The notes under the pieces were generated by a model. That model was not told the origin of the DNA. It made no database searches and was given only the letters and a program-made list of their open reading frames with translations. This document shows positions 36,671-46,022 of a DNA stretch of 64,000 nt, piece after piece; within the stretch, counting starts at the first letter, position 1; each line of letters begins with the position of its first letter. The position numbers were made by a program, and so were the translations under genes. The stretch comes from Antedon mediterranea (Eukaryota > Echinodermata > Crinoidea > Comatulida > Antedonidae), in contig NC_092677.1 of the NCBI RefSeq assembly GCF_964355755.1, positions 16,958,101 through 17,022,100 on the forward strand. Direction: 5' to 3'.

Positions 36671-37150
36671 GTTATACCTCCATGCATAAAATCTACTCTA
36701 AATCTTTAAAATTCCCAACTAACAGAAATATAATTGAATACAAAAAATTTCGAAATAGACTAAATTCTGTAATTAGAAAAACTTAAAAGGGTTTTACCAA
36801 AAAAAGAGACGACAGTAAAGGTACTTGGACAATTATAAACACTTTAATTAAACAAGGAAAAAAAAAGAAATTATATGTATTTTGATAAATTATATGGTTA
36901 AGAAAAAATATTAGATAGCTTAGTTTACCTCTGTGTCAAATTCTTTTGACCATGATGTTTTCATAGTTCCATTTAAATCGTCCCACTCAGTCAAACTGTT
37001 TGTTTGTTGAATCATTTCAACTATGGCAATATTAAGATTCAATCTCATACAATAAAAACAAAACTTTGCCATGGAACACATTACAGCTACTAGATAACGC
37101 TTCATATTGAAGATCTCTGAAGTTTGACAATTCAATCTTTGAGAATTCAC
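28603..37150 (-). CDS. SLC17-family anion/phosphate transporter, copy A (intact)
   Basis: Major-facilitator transporter of the SLC17 family (sialin, vesicular glutamate and Na/phosphate cotransporters). Exons: 37150-36929, 33995-33762, 32968-32881, 31756-31661, 30791-30658, 30259-30110, 29929-29797, 29472-29234, 28770-28603. Phases agree throughout and give 487 residues (472 from the inner ATG at MKRYLVAVMC). Family marks are RLNLNIAIVEM in TM1, an NGT glycosylation site in the first loop, WDEETRQMILSGFYYGY (TM2), FPGGWLACRVGGK, GKWTVPHERSIL (family: SKWAPPLERS), GGWPISFY, VWAVVIA...ITEAPTF and the TM11-12 hairpin GPTIIGELT...LTIFLIFAKAEEQ. Substrate cannot be assigned. Intron 1 carries a sense-opposed LINE fragment, intron 2 a tandem duplication, intron 4 a minisatellite and intron 5 a GCA-rich repeat. 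Confidence 0.9.
30335..30640. repeat. GCA/GTG-rich cryptic repeat in intron 5 of copy A
   Basis: An irregular mixture of agcagtggcag, ggtagtagcag and similar triplets. Equivalent repeats occupy the same intron of copies B, C and D. It produces long Ala, Ser or Leu frames on both strands that are not genes. Confidence 0.85.
31090..31480. repeat. Minisatellite, unit about 60 bp, in intron 4 of copy A
   Basis: About six to seven direct copies of a unit containing gatccaagacctcagtatct, attaggcctaacctttaga and gatgataagaagacga. Copies differ by a few substitutions and small indels. Confidence 0.85.
33114..33560. repeat. Direct duplication of about 245 bp in intron 2 of copy A
   Basis: 33114-33322 and 33358-33558 share ordered phrases: taaagagtaa then tttattctgt, attgtcccctgaaaaa, gttaatgtcatataataga, tttaaagcaaaaaatagtca and gggttgttgattgaattt. 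The phrase aaagatgtattgtccc and its complement recur at 33.14, 33.69 and 34.80 kb and may mark ends of a small transposon. Confidence 0.7.
35350..35470. repeat. Short minisatellite (about 27-bp unit)
   Basis: About four units of the type gtgttccgtggggtggct followed by gtaaggtgt inside the insertion that splits the LINE endonuclease fragment. The Cys/Val-rich frames here are by-products. Confidence 0.7.
35684..36074. repeat. 155-bp direct duplication
   Basis: 35684-35838 and 35920-36074 appear identical by eye over about 155 bases (starting aagtgttttctttaggga and ending ttatatcaca), separated by about 80 bases. Each contains the frame MVIKTSGQTLLRTFWVKF. Near identity suggests a recent event; it could be the remains of an inserted element with short repeats. 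Confidence 0.85.
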
Positions 37151-37433
37151 CTCTCATACCCTAGGTCTACAGTTTTATGAAAACTTTACGGTAGCCTAAT
37201 AGGAAGCTGCTATTTAATCATTCTAAACATCTACTATTTATCTTTTTAGAATTCACGCATGAAAACACTTATTCTTTGGAAGACAATATAATATTATACT
37301 GGTCACAGTTGACAGATGAAAACGTCACGGTAGCCTAATAGGAAGCTGCTATTTAATCATTCTAAACATCTACTAGTTTATTATTTATCTTTTTAGAATT
37401 CAAGCATAAAAACCACTTATGATAATCTATACT

Positions 37434-37434
<1 letters not shown>

Positions 37435-37476
<42 letters not shown>

Positions 37477-37672
37477 CAATGATGTTGCGTAGCACTGTGT
37501 AAATTATATATAAATCATACTGTAAATTATAGAAACAGTGCTCATATTCGGAACATGATCTCATAATCGCGTCGAGCATAGCTCATATGGAACTTTCGCC
37601 AATGAGCTATGCTCGACGCGATTATGAGATCATGTTCCGAATATGAGCACTGTTTCTATAATTTACAGTATG

Positions 37673-37762
<90 letters not shown>

Positions 37763-37765
37763 TAT
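37435..37765. mobile_element. Head-to-head SINE-tail palindrome flanked by TA microsatellites
   Basis: Two reverse-complement arms (about 37507-37582 and 37599-37674) surround a spacer around atggaactttcgcca. Each arm matches the 3' body of the SINE at 61160-61260 (shared ctcataatcgcgtcgagcat, attcggaacatgatctcata). Each arm ends in a TA run: about 37439-37473 on the left and about 37675-37761 on the right. It lies about 350 bases upstream of SLC17 copy A exon 1. It is either an inverted duplication or an insertion of two tails. Confidence 0.8.
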
Positions 37766-38383
37766 TCTTTGGAAGACAATATGAATATTATATTTTGGTC
37801 ACAGTTGAAAGTATATCACTTTTAAGCATGTTGTCAACGTATAACAATACACCTTTGGTTATAGGTTGAATAGAGAAGTGTCGAGATATGCCGCTCAACC
37901 GCACTTTTTTCCTTATTTGTTCGTTCGTTAAACACTTGTTCGTTATTGCACGCATCTACATATTGGGTATCAAGCTGGCCGCAATTGTACCGGGAAGGTT
38001 TTAAACTATATTTGAACATTATTCTTGGATCCAAGTTAGCGGCCAAACATTTTCCACTTTTTCCCACTTTAGGTGTTTATTTGTTATACAAGTTAGTTTT
38101 CATCAAAATGACCGCAATTGTACTGTGAAGATTTTAAACTAGGTTTACAAAATGTCATGAGTCAGGGCAGGGTGGGTTGATTTTTTCTTGGGCTGAAGCT
38201 AGAGGCTATCACATTCACCAGAATTGTACTACGAAAGCGCTTTGGGGGAGTAATCACCCAGGGAACAGGTTGGAAGTTTGATGGGGGGTGTAGGTCTACA
38301 ATGATCGAAACTTACTGGATATGTTTTAAACTACATTTGAAAACTTCCACTGAGGGGTTATGGGGGAGTGATGGTTCAACAAG

Positions 38384-38560
38384 ACGGTAATTTGTACTGG
38401 AAAGGTTTTTAATATATCGCCGAGCACGGGGTGGATGGGAATGATAATCATTTAAAAAGACGACCTTAGTACTGGAAAGGTTTTTAACATATCGCCGAGT
38501 ACGCGGTGGATGGGAAGGATAATCATTTAAAAAGACCACCTAGTACTGGAAAGGTTTAGA
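38384..38560. repeat. Tandem repeat, about 78-bp unit
   Basis: Two full units plus part of a third share actggaaaggttttta, atatcgccgag and ggtggatgggaa, ending ataatcatttaaaaagac. The surrounding 37.8-39.6 kb spacer between SLC17 copies A and B has no recognisable coding exon. Confidence 0.75.
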
Positions 38561-39943
38561 AATATCTGGATCAACCCTGGTGATTAAAAACAGTATTACA
38601 AAGTAAGTGTACACATCAGACACATCTGAAATCATTAAAGAGGAAGTAAGTTTCTTTAATGAGTACATGCGAAAATCTACCTGGTTTCAATAGTGGTAAC
38701 ATCCTTGTTGATTGTGCCCCATAACTCTAAAATGTATTGTAGATGCAGAAGCATTCTATATACTTAAGTTTAGAGTTTACGATTTTTCTTTTTCTGTTTA
38801 TAAGTATATTAATTATGGATAATATTTCCGAAATAAAAAGAAATTGAATATGCAAAAAAAAAATCGGATCATAAAATTAATGAGAAATGACAAAGATCAA
38901 ATGTAAGCAAACTTTTGATTGATGAAAGCACGAAAATGTACAGTATCTGTTGGCTTGAGCTTTGAATTTTACTGAAAGTTTTTGGACCATATCAAAGAAA
39001 TGCTGTGCACAACAATAAACTTTCCAATTTACAGAGGAGAGGTATAATGTATTTACTTTGGAAAAGTGGACAAAGAGAGAAATTAACAAATGTGCGACCT
39101 ATCTATTTTTTTGGGTTATAATATATTCAGATTCAAAATGGTTGCGGCAGACTCCAAACATCAATACAAATAATTATGTTCAGTAGTAATATAAACACTT
39201 ATAACACAACACTTTATTTTAACAGTAGGCCTACTGCTATAAATTTTCATAATGAATGGCATTTGTTTTAAATCTCCTACAATAATAATACCTGAAATTT
39301 GAATAGAAATGTATTCAAAATTTACTGTTTCAGTTTTTTATATACTGGCCTTACGAATTAAAATCACTTTTTCAGTGTTACATACGAATTGACGAATTTA
39401 TAATCCTTGCCTAAATTGCTATACCATATTTAATTTTACTGTTTTATGATTACTTTTGGTAATTAAACATTATTTATTGGTATGAATAAATAATACATAG
39501 GCCTATGACAGTGAAAAATATACACCACACAGTACAAAATATCCGGACTCGATTTAACCCTTTATTCTAACAAATACGGTAATTGAATAACGTAGCATAC
39601 TAGGGCCGATCAGAGAATAGCATAATTCAGTCCACCATTCCGTATTGATAATCAAATAATTGGATCATGCCGCATCCTATATCAATCAATCAATCAATCA
39701 ATAATTTTTATTTCTCAAATAAAAACACAAAAAAACAGTTAACATTTTCTAAAAATAATAGATAATAAATGAGAAAAAGGGGTACCCCACAGGAAGCTTA
39801 AGCTTTAAAATGTGGGGTCCTGGCAACATAATTAAAAGTAAGGTAAGGTAAGAAATATATATAATATATGATAATGAACATAAAAAGACATTTAACTTAA
39901 CAAATGCAGTTATTATTTGACTTAAGACAGATATATGATCAAC

Positions 39944-41514
39944 TTAAATAATAATAGTAGAAACAAGGTATTCATGTAGTTTGAACTTAAATGAAGATAT
40001 AAAATTAATAATTTTAATTTCATCTGGTAAAGAATTCCAAATTTTTGGTCCTTGAAGAGTTATATCATGCTTGCCAACCTCCGTATTAAAACAATCATAA
40101 GCATAATCAAATTTATTTCTGGTATTATAATTATGAACTGAACTAAAAGTTTGAAAATAAGTATCAAAAATTCTGGGCAGTTGATTATGTTTGAATTTAA
40201 ACATAAATAAAGCAACATTTTTTGTAAGTAAGTCGTAAATATTAAGTGTATTAGATAAGACAAAAAGAGGAGCAGAATGGTGGAGGTAATGAACATTATA
40301 AACTGATCTTAAAGCTCTTTTTTGCAAAATATAAATACGGTTTAAATTAATTTTTGAAGTAAAACCCCAAACGGTTATACCATAAATTAAATGTGGCAAA
40401 AAGAGTGATTTATAAATTAATAGTAAAACGGAGGAAGGCAAGGCATGTTTGAGTTTATTGAGGACACCGACCACTCTTGATAGTTTTAATGAAATTGTAT
40501 TAATATGAGAAATAAAAGATAAGTATTCGTCAATAAAAATGCCAAGAAATGTTGTTGCTTTAGTTCTTTCAATTTCGCTGATGCCGTAATATAATTTAGG
40601 AATGTTGGGGGGGGATTAGTTTATTAACTGAACGAAAAATAATAAATTTGTTTTTTTTAATATTTAACGAAAGCTTATTTGATTTTAACCAGTTTGCAAT
40701 TTTAGTAAGTTCTTGATTCATTAAAATAATAGCTTGGTAGATGTCCTTATGATTAATAAATAAACTTGTATCATCTGCAAACATAACAATTTCAGCACAA
40801 TCACTAATATAATTTAAATCATTAATAAATAACAGAAATAAAAGCGGAATGGATCCCTGTGGAACACCACACGAAACTGGCCGCAGCTCAGAGACAATAT
40901 CATTGATTGATATATATTGATGTCTGTTACTTAAATAATTTTCAAACCACTTAAGTGGTATACCTCTTATACCATAGAAACGTAACTTATTAATTAAAAT
41001 ATCATGAGAAATACAATCAAAAGCCTTTGACAGGTCAATAAAAACTCCTAAAGTAAATTGTTTATTGTCAATAGCAGACAAAATATTATGGATTGAATGA
41101 TGGATGGCATGTATTGTAGAATGTTGGGAACGAAAACCAAACTGAGAATTGCTGAGGATGTTAAACTTTGTAAGAAATGAAATAGTTTGATCATAAACTA
41201 TTCTTTCAAGTAGTTTAGAAATAGTTGGCAAGATGGAGATGGGCCTATAGTTATTGATATTTGAGACCTCACCACCTTTATGGATGGGTACAACTTTAGC
41301 AATTTTCATTGCATTTGGAACCACACCCTTTACTAAAGACATGTTCATTATGAATGTTAGTGGTATAGCTAATGCCAATGGACATATCTTTAGTATATAT
41401 GGACCAATGTTATCAAAACCAGGAGCTGTTGATTTTAAATTATTTATGTATGTTACTAATTCTTGTTCACATACAGGTTTGAAAAATAATGATGAAGGAA
41501 AATTACCCTGAAGG
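39944..41514 (-). pseudogene. LINE ORF2, reverse transcriptase half
   Basis: Continues ORF2 after the LTR element: VTYINNLKSTAPGFDNIGP (upstream of the listed Met), NNYRPISILPTISKLLER, LGVFIDLSKAFDCISHD, VSCGVPQGSIPLLF and FADDTSLF (catalytic Asp pair), then WLKSNKLSLNIKKNKFI. A C-terminal region follows from about 40605 (FLGIFIDEYLSF, LNKLKHALPSS, LIYGITVWGF, GPKIWNSLPDEIK). The frame shifts at a run of eight C/G at 40607-40614, so the RT and C-terminal parts are out of register. The element is therefore inactive even apart from the insertion. Confidence 0.88.
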
Positions 41515-41650
41515 TGTCACATATGTTCTGTTAATATGCTAATTATATTTGTTTGTTATTTGCAAATTATGCAAACTACGTTACGCTCGGTGAAGTAATA
41601 AAAGAGTAGTTGAATTAAAAGAACCGTGTTGACGAGTCACACTTGTAATA
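41515..41650 (+). repeat. 5' LTR (136 bp)
   Basis: Begins TGTCACATATGTTC and ends CACACTTGTAATA. It differs from the 3' LTR at one base (aataaaaga versus aatacaaga). Very short for an LTR, and lacking the usual CA terminus. Confidence 0.93.
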
Positions 41651-41667
41651 TGGTGTCAGAATAGTGG
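41651..41667 (+). promoter_or_regulatory. Primer binding site, tRNA-Leu type
   Basis: tggtgtcagaatagtgg directly follows the LTR. It nearly complements the 3' end of a tRNA-Leu (consensus TGGTGTCAGAAGTGG from memory), with one extra base. Confidence 0.65.
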
Positions 41668-41680
41668 AAATTCACTCAAA

Positions 41681-43093
41681 ATGGAATCGTTGAAATTTAA
41701 GCCGCCTCCACCCTTCGATTTTGATGGTCCTAGTGTGTCTGCTGCTTGGAAAAGGTGGAAACAGAGATTTACATTCTTTCTGAAAGCGACTGGCAGTGCA
41801 CGTAAAAGTGGTGAAATAAAGGTAGCAATTCTAATTACTACACTGGAAGGGCGTGGCTTAGATATTTACAACAACTTTACGTTCACTGATCTTGTAGGCG
41901 AACCGGGTCAGGAAGATTATGTCCCAGCAGAGGACAATAATGATTTTGATACAGTAATGTCAAAGTATGATGAATACTGTAATAAACGGGACCCGATAAT
42001 GGCGTTACGAGCGCAATATTGGCAATATGAACGACCCGAAGGTCAGGGTTTGGATGAGTTTGTGAATGACTTAAGAACAATGGCGGTGAATTGTAAATTT
42101 GTGGATCAAGACGGTACGATTCGTGATAAGCTTTTCTTCAGTGTAACAAATCCAGTGATGAAAATGAAAGTTATGGGCGATGATGGCAACGCTACACTTG
42201 ATACTGTGATACACCGAATGAGAAATTTTGAGAGTTCTAGACGCGAGCTTGAAATGGCCGGTGTTGCAAGTGATTATAAGCCGAAGGTTCATGCATTGAG
42301 AAGAACCAAATCACATAAACAGACGCCAAGGGTTAGTGGTCAACAGAACCATCAGTTTACGGATGCAGCCAAAATTAAATGTAGCAGGTGCGGTTCTTCA
42401 CATCTACCTCGTCAGTGTCCAGCTTATGGTAAAACATGCTACGGGTGTAAAGGTTTGAATCATTTTCAGTCTGTGTGCACCAAACGTTTTTCCCGAGGAC
42501 GCGGTCGTGGACGTGGAAGAGCTGTACATACAATGGATGAACAGTATATTATTGCCGAAGGTGTAAGTGATCCTAATGACTTATACATTGACACTTTAAC
42601 TGTTAAAGATAAAAATGAGTACTTTTATATTGACACTCTAAGAGATAACGATGACAAGAACGCTTGGTTCTATGGTGTGTTTGTGGGAGGTAATGTGTTA
42701 AAGATGAAGCTTGACACAGGAGCAGGTGTTAACTGCATACCACTGGAAACATTTAGAAAGTTACCAGGACATAAGAACATTAAAGTATATCATTCTAAAA
42801 CTAACCTATATAGTTATAGTGATGAAATTGTAAAACATATTGGTAAAGTTACTCTAAATGTAAAAGTTGATAACATCCAAAATGATTATGACTTCTTTAT
42901 TACTAATGTTGATGGTCCACCTATACTTGGATTGAAAGCCTGTAGGGAGCTTGGTCTGATCAAACGTGGTAACAATATGATGTGTAGTGATAATGTGATA
43001 AATAATAAATATGTACATGCACTAACTAAAGATTCTTTGATTGAAAAGTGGTGTTTCTCCAGTAGTCCATCCACCCCGCAGGGTGCCACTTAG
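41681..43093 (+). CDS. gag: Gag-protease polyprotein of the LTR retrotransposon
   Basis: A 470-residue frame. The N-terminal capsid-like part starts MESLKFKPPPPFDFDG and contains WKRWKQRFTFFLKATG, typical of this Gypsy group. Two CCHC zinc knuckles lie around residues 236-268 (CSRCGSSHLPRQC and CYGCKGLNHFQSVC), followed by an RGRGRGRGR basic run that binds RNA. The aspartic protease has its active site LDTGAG at about residue 345 and a downstream ILGLKACRELGL. It ends in a frame different from pol, overlapping it by 53 bases. Starts 31 bases after the LTR. Confidence 0.93.
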   Translation: MESLKFKPPPPFDFDGPSVSAAWKRWKQRFTFFLKATGSARKSGEIKVAILITTLEGRGLDIYNNFTFTDLVGEPGQEDYVPAEDNNDFDTVMSKYDEYCNKRDPIMALRAQYWQYERPEGQGLDEFVNDLRTMAVNCKFVDQDGTIRDKLFFSVTNPVMKMKVMGDDGNATLDTVIHRMRNFESSRRELEMAGVASDYKPKVHALRRTKSHKQTPRVSGQQNHQFTDAAKIKCSRCGSSHLPRQCPAYGKTCYGCKGLNHFQSVCTKRFSRGRGRGRGRAVHTMDEQYIIAEGVSDPNDLYIDTLTVKDKNEYFYIDTLRDNDDKNAWFYGVFVGGNVLKMKLDTGAGVNCIPLETFRKLPGHKNIKVYHSKTNLYSYSDEIVKHIGKVTLNVKVDNIQNDYDFFITNVDGPPILGLKACRELGLIKRGNNMMCSDNVINNKYVHALTKDSLIEKWCFSSSPSTPQGAT

Positions 43094-45614
43094 TCTGCAT
43101 ACCAAGCTGAAAGAAAAACTTGACGATATGGAGAAGAGGGGCGTGATTAAACGGACCGACAAACCAACAGATTGGGTCAACAGCCTAGTGATAGTGGAGA
43201 AACGAGACGGATCCTTGAGGTTGTGTTTGGATCCACGTGATTTGAACAAAGCCATTAGACGTGAACATCATATGATACCGACCGGTAAGGACGTAGTGAG
43301 TCAGCTGTCAGGTAAAACACTTTTCACTGTCTTTGACCAGAAAGATGCGTACTGGCAAGTTCCTCTTACTGACGCTAGCGCAGATATATGTACATTCAAT
43401 ACTCCCTTTGGACGATACAGTTTTCTAAGAATGCCATTTGGTATCTGCAGTGCTAGTGAGGTGCTACAGAAACGAAACCAGCAAATATTTGGTCATATAC
43501 CTAACGTACACATAATATCTGATGATATGATTATAGCTACAGGTAGTGAAGCAGAGCATAATGCAACAGTACAGAGGGTGATGGATACGGCCAGAGCGAA
43601 CAATGCCAAATTCAATGGAAGCAAGCTTAAGTATAAACAGTCTGAATTGGTGTTCATGGGAAACGTGGTGAGTGCCGATGGACAGAAACCAGACGAAGAA
43701 AAGGTTAGAGTTATCAAAGAAATGCCTGACCCACAATGTAAATCTGACTTGCAACGTATAATGGGGATGCTTAATTATCTTTCACAATTCATACCTAATA
43801 TGTCCAATGTGAGTGCACCTCTCCGGGAATTGCTCAAGAAAGATGTTGCATGGTTTTGGGGTCCAGAACAAGCAGAATCCCTGAGGCAGTTAAAGGCGTT
43901 GATTAGTAGCAAACCAGTCTTAAGTTTCTTTGATCCACAGAAGCCAACCATTATCCAATGTGATGCATCATCCACAGGGCTCGGAAGCTGTTTGCTTCAA
44001 GAGGGTCATCCGGTTGCGTTTGCCTCTAGGTCGTTAACATCAGCTGAAGTTAATTACTCACAAATTGAGAAGGAGATGTTGGCGATCTGCTTTTCTATAC
44101 ACAAATACCACCAATATGTATATGGCCGAGCTGTTGAAGTTCACACTGACCATAAACCACTCGAAACAATCACACGTAAACCACTCCATAAAGCTAGTCC
44201 TAGAATACAACAAATGCTGCTCAAATTGATAAAGTATGAGCTTGATGTTAAGTATGTTCCTGGAAAGTACATGTACATAGCTGATGCTCTCAGCAGAGCA
44301 TATCCTGATAAGGTTGATCGTGATGCCCAACCCCTTGAACAGTTGAAATATAGGGTGCATAGTCTAGACGAAATATTGCCCATGAGTAAAGCAAAAATTG
44401 AAGAAGCAATACGAGCTACACATGCAGATGTGGTACTCCAAACTCTAATTCTAACATGCAAAAGCGGGTGGCCTAAACATAGATGGGGTGCACCGGAGCA
44501 AGTTAGGCAGTATTGGCATCTTCGTGATGAGATACATGAAATTGATGGTCTTGTGTTTTTAGGTGAGAAGTTGATTGTTCCTAGCCAAATGAGAGCAGAT
44601 ATGCTGAATAAAATTCATGAAAGTCACCTTGGGATGGAGAAGTGTAAGGCGAGGGCCAGGTCTATTTTGTATTGGCCAGGTATGACCAACGATATAGAGT
44701 CAGTAGTGTCAAGGTGCCCTGTTTGTGTAAAGTTCATGCGTAGAAATCAACGGGAGCCGATGATTCCACATAAGGTTCCTATGAGACCATGGGCTAAGCT
44801 GGGCGCGGATATATTTACATTCGCTGGCAGAGATCATCTTATTGTAGTTGACTATTTTTCCAAATACCCGGAAGTAGTGACACTCACTAGCAAAACGGCT
44901 GGAGAAATCATCAAAAAATTGAAATCTATATTCTCAAGACATGGCATCCCTGAAATATTAATGACTGATAACATGCCGTTCGCCAGCTACGAGTTAAAAC
45001 GGTTTGCTAACCAGTGGGGGTTTGATTTAGTGACGTCCAGTCCGACATATGCCAGAAGTAATGGGCAAGTTGAACGTTTCGTCCAAACCATTAAGCAACT
45101 CATGAGGAAGTCCGTTGATGAGGGAAGCGATTTTCATCTTGCTCTACTAGGCTATCGTGATTCACCAATTGCAGGGTTGAATTGTTCTCCTGCTCAGTTG
45201 TTGATGAGCAGAAAGTTAAGGTCAACACTTCCAGTCACACATACATTGCTGCAACCACAAGTTATTGACGGAGTTAGAGATTTCCTGCAGTCACGTCAAC
45301 AATCTATGACAAAATATTATGATCGTGGTACACGTGTATTGACGAAACTAAGAAAAGGGGACAACGTGAGAATATTGAAAGGACGGCAATGGGAACCTGC
45401 TGTTGTGGCTAAGGAACATGAGCTACCCCGTTCATATGTAGTGATGACCGAAGATGGAACGTCGTACAGACGGAATCGACAACATTTATTAAACACTCAA
45501 CAACCGGATACTTTGCAGAAGGGCGTACCAACTTTGCAGAAGGTACCGGAAGCACCACCCTTACGTAGAAGTGATCGTGTTAGTCGTCCACCGGATCGAT
45601 TGGATTATAAATAA
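43041..45614 (+). CDS. pol: Pol polyprotein (RT, RNase H, integrase) of the LTR retrotransposon
   Basis: An 857-residue frame lying in +1 register relative to gag. RT: VVHPPRRVP at the N terminus, LCLDPRDLNKAI, TVFDQKDAYWQVPL, LRMPFGICSA, and ISDDMII as the catalytic box near residue 160 (Tyr of YxDD replaced). RNase H: CDASSTGLGS near 305, EKEMLAI, TDHKPL and DALSRAY. Integrase: zinc finger H-H-C-C (HESHLGMEKC ... CPVC), then D (LGADIF), D (MTDNMPF) and E (GQVERFV). The C terminus has a GDNVRILKGRQWEPAVV chromatin-contact-like module. No internal stop. The usual RT-proximal segment between protease and VVHPPRR seems shortened. Confidence 0.93.
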   Translation: MKSGVSPVVHPPRRVPLSLHTKLKEKLDDMEKRGVIKRTDKPTDWVNSLVIVEKRDGSLRLCLDPRDLNKAIRREHHMIPTGKDVVSQLSGKTLFTVFDQKDAYWQVPLTDASADICTFNTPFGRYSFLRMPFGICSASEVLQKRNQQIFGHIPNVHIISDDMIIATGSEAEHNATVQRVMDTARANNAKFNGSKLKYKQSELVFMGNVVSADGQKPDEEKVRVIKEMPDPQCKSDLQRIMGMLNYLSQFIPNMSNVSAPLRELLKKDVAWFWGPEQAESLRQLKALISSKPVLSFFDPQKPTIIQCDASSTGLGSCLLQEGHPVAFASRSLTSAEVNYSQIEKEMLAICFSIHKYHQYVYGRAVEVHTDHKPLETITRKPLHKASPRIQQMLLKLIKYELDVKYVPGKYMYIADALSRAYPDKVDRDAQPLEQLKYRVHSLDEILPMSKAKIEEAIRATHADVVLQTLILTCKSGWPKHRWGAPEQVRQYWHLRDEIHEIDGLVFLGEKLIVPSQMRADMLNKIHESHLGMEKCKARARSILYWPGMTNDIESVVSRCPVCVKFMRRNQREPMIPHKVPMRPWAKLGADIFTFAGRDHLIVVDYFSKYPEVVTLTSKTAGEIIKKLKSIFSRHGIPEILMTDNMPFASYELKRFANQWGFDLVTSSPTYARSNGQVERFVQTIKQLMRKSVDEGSDFHLALLGYRDSPIAGLNCSPAQLLMSRKLRSTLPVTHTLLQPQVIDGVRDFLQSRQQSMTKYYDRGTRVLTKLRKGDNVRILKGRQWEPAVVAKEHELPRSYVVMTEDGTSYRRNRQHLLNTQQPDTLQKGVPTLQKVPEAPPLRRSDRVSRPPDRLDYK

Positions 45615-45873
45615 ATGTATCAATAATTAACTTCATTTTATGTTTATTTTGCAGATATCATGTTTATTTTCAAACCATCCTATAATGTATGAAACATATG
45701 AATGTGGTCTAAGAAACAATTTGAAACATATGAATGTGATCTAAGAAACAATTTATGTTTAAGGAAAAGTAATATTATTTATTTATGAGAATGTGATATA
45801 TCGTGTCTAATTTACTTTTGATATTAATTTAAAAAAAGAAAATAAAAATTAAACTTTAGAAATTTATTTTGTT

Positions 45874-45886
45874 AGAAAAGGAAAGA
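45874..45886 (+). promoter_or_regulatory. Polypurine tract
   Basis: agaaaaggaaaga immediately before the 3' LTR, the plus-strand primer site. Confidence 0.8.
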
Positions 45887-46022
45887 TGTCACATATGTTC
45901 TGTTAATATGCTAATTATATTTGTTTGTTATTTGCAAATTATGCAAACTACGTTACGCTCGGTGAAGTAATACAAGAGTAGTTGAATTAAAAGAACCGTG
46001 TTGACGAGTCACACTTGTAATA
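45887..46022 (+). repeat. 3' LTR (136 bp)
   Basis: Same ends and length as the 5' LTR, with a single difference. Followed by the target duplication gaagg. Near-identity of the LTRs shows a young insertion. Confidence 0.93.

Larger units (their letters stand above)
34944..36845 (+). pseudogene. Degenerate LINE endonuclease fragment, interrupted
   Basis: The left part (34944-35198) encodes ITETWLKDNNPPAQIEHYSF, GGGVGFYIRNG and SLFIEIERKSGENII. The right part (from about 36157) encodes LLGDFNILKHQSNNQSRHF and STLIDNIITNNIEF, then SDISHHLPIL. Near 36.82 kb a DDSKGTWTIINTLIK-like stretch follows. This is the apurinic-type endonuclease and linker of the same LINE class as the element at 39.7-47.9 kb. 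About 900 bases of unrelated sequence (35199-36074) separate the parts. There are several stops and frameshifts; it lies antisense in intron 1 of SLC17 copy A. Confidence 0.75.
41515..46022 (+). mobile_element. Ty3/Gypsy LTR retrotransposon, structurally complete, recent
   Basis: A 4,508-bp element bounded by a 5-bp target duplication gaagg (41510-41514 and 46023-46027). The two 136-bp LTRs differ at one position that I can see. A tRNA-Leu-type primer site follows the 5' LTR and a purine tract precedes the 3' LTR. It encodes Gag-protease (41681-43093) and RT-RNase H-integrase (43041-45614); this protease-RT-RNaseH-integrase order defines Ty3/Gypsy. The closest general type is probably the Mag/K02A2.6-like animal lineages (inference). 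It inserted into ORF2 of the older LINE, antisense to it. Confidence 0.95.

Noticed and set aside
37609-37869. Open frame of alternating Tyr-Ile
   Set aside because: It is a translated TA microsatellite.
43464-44461. Reverse frames inside pol
   Set aside because: Shadows of the integrase/RT coding frame.
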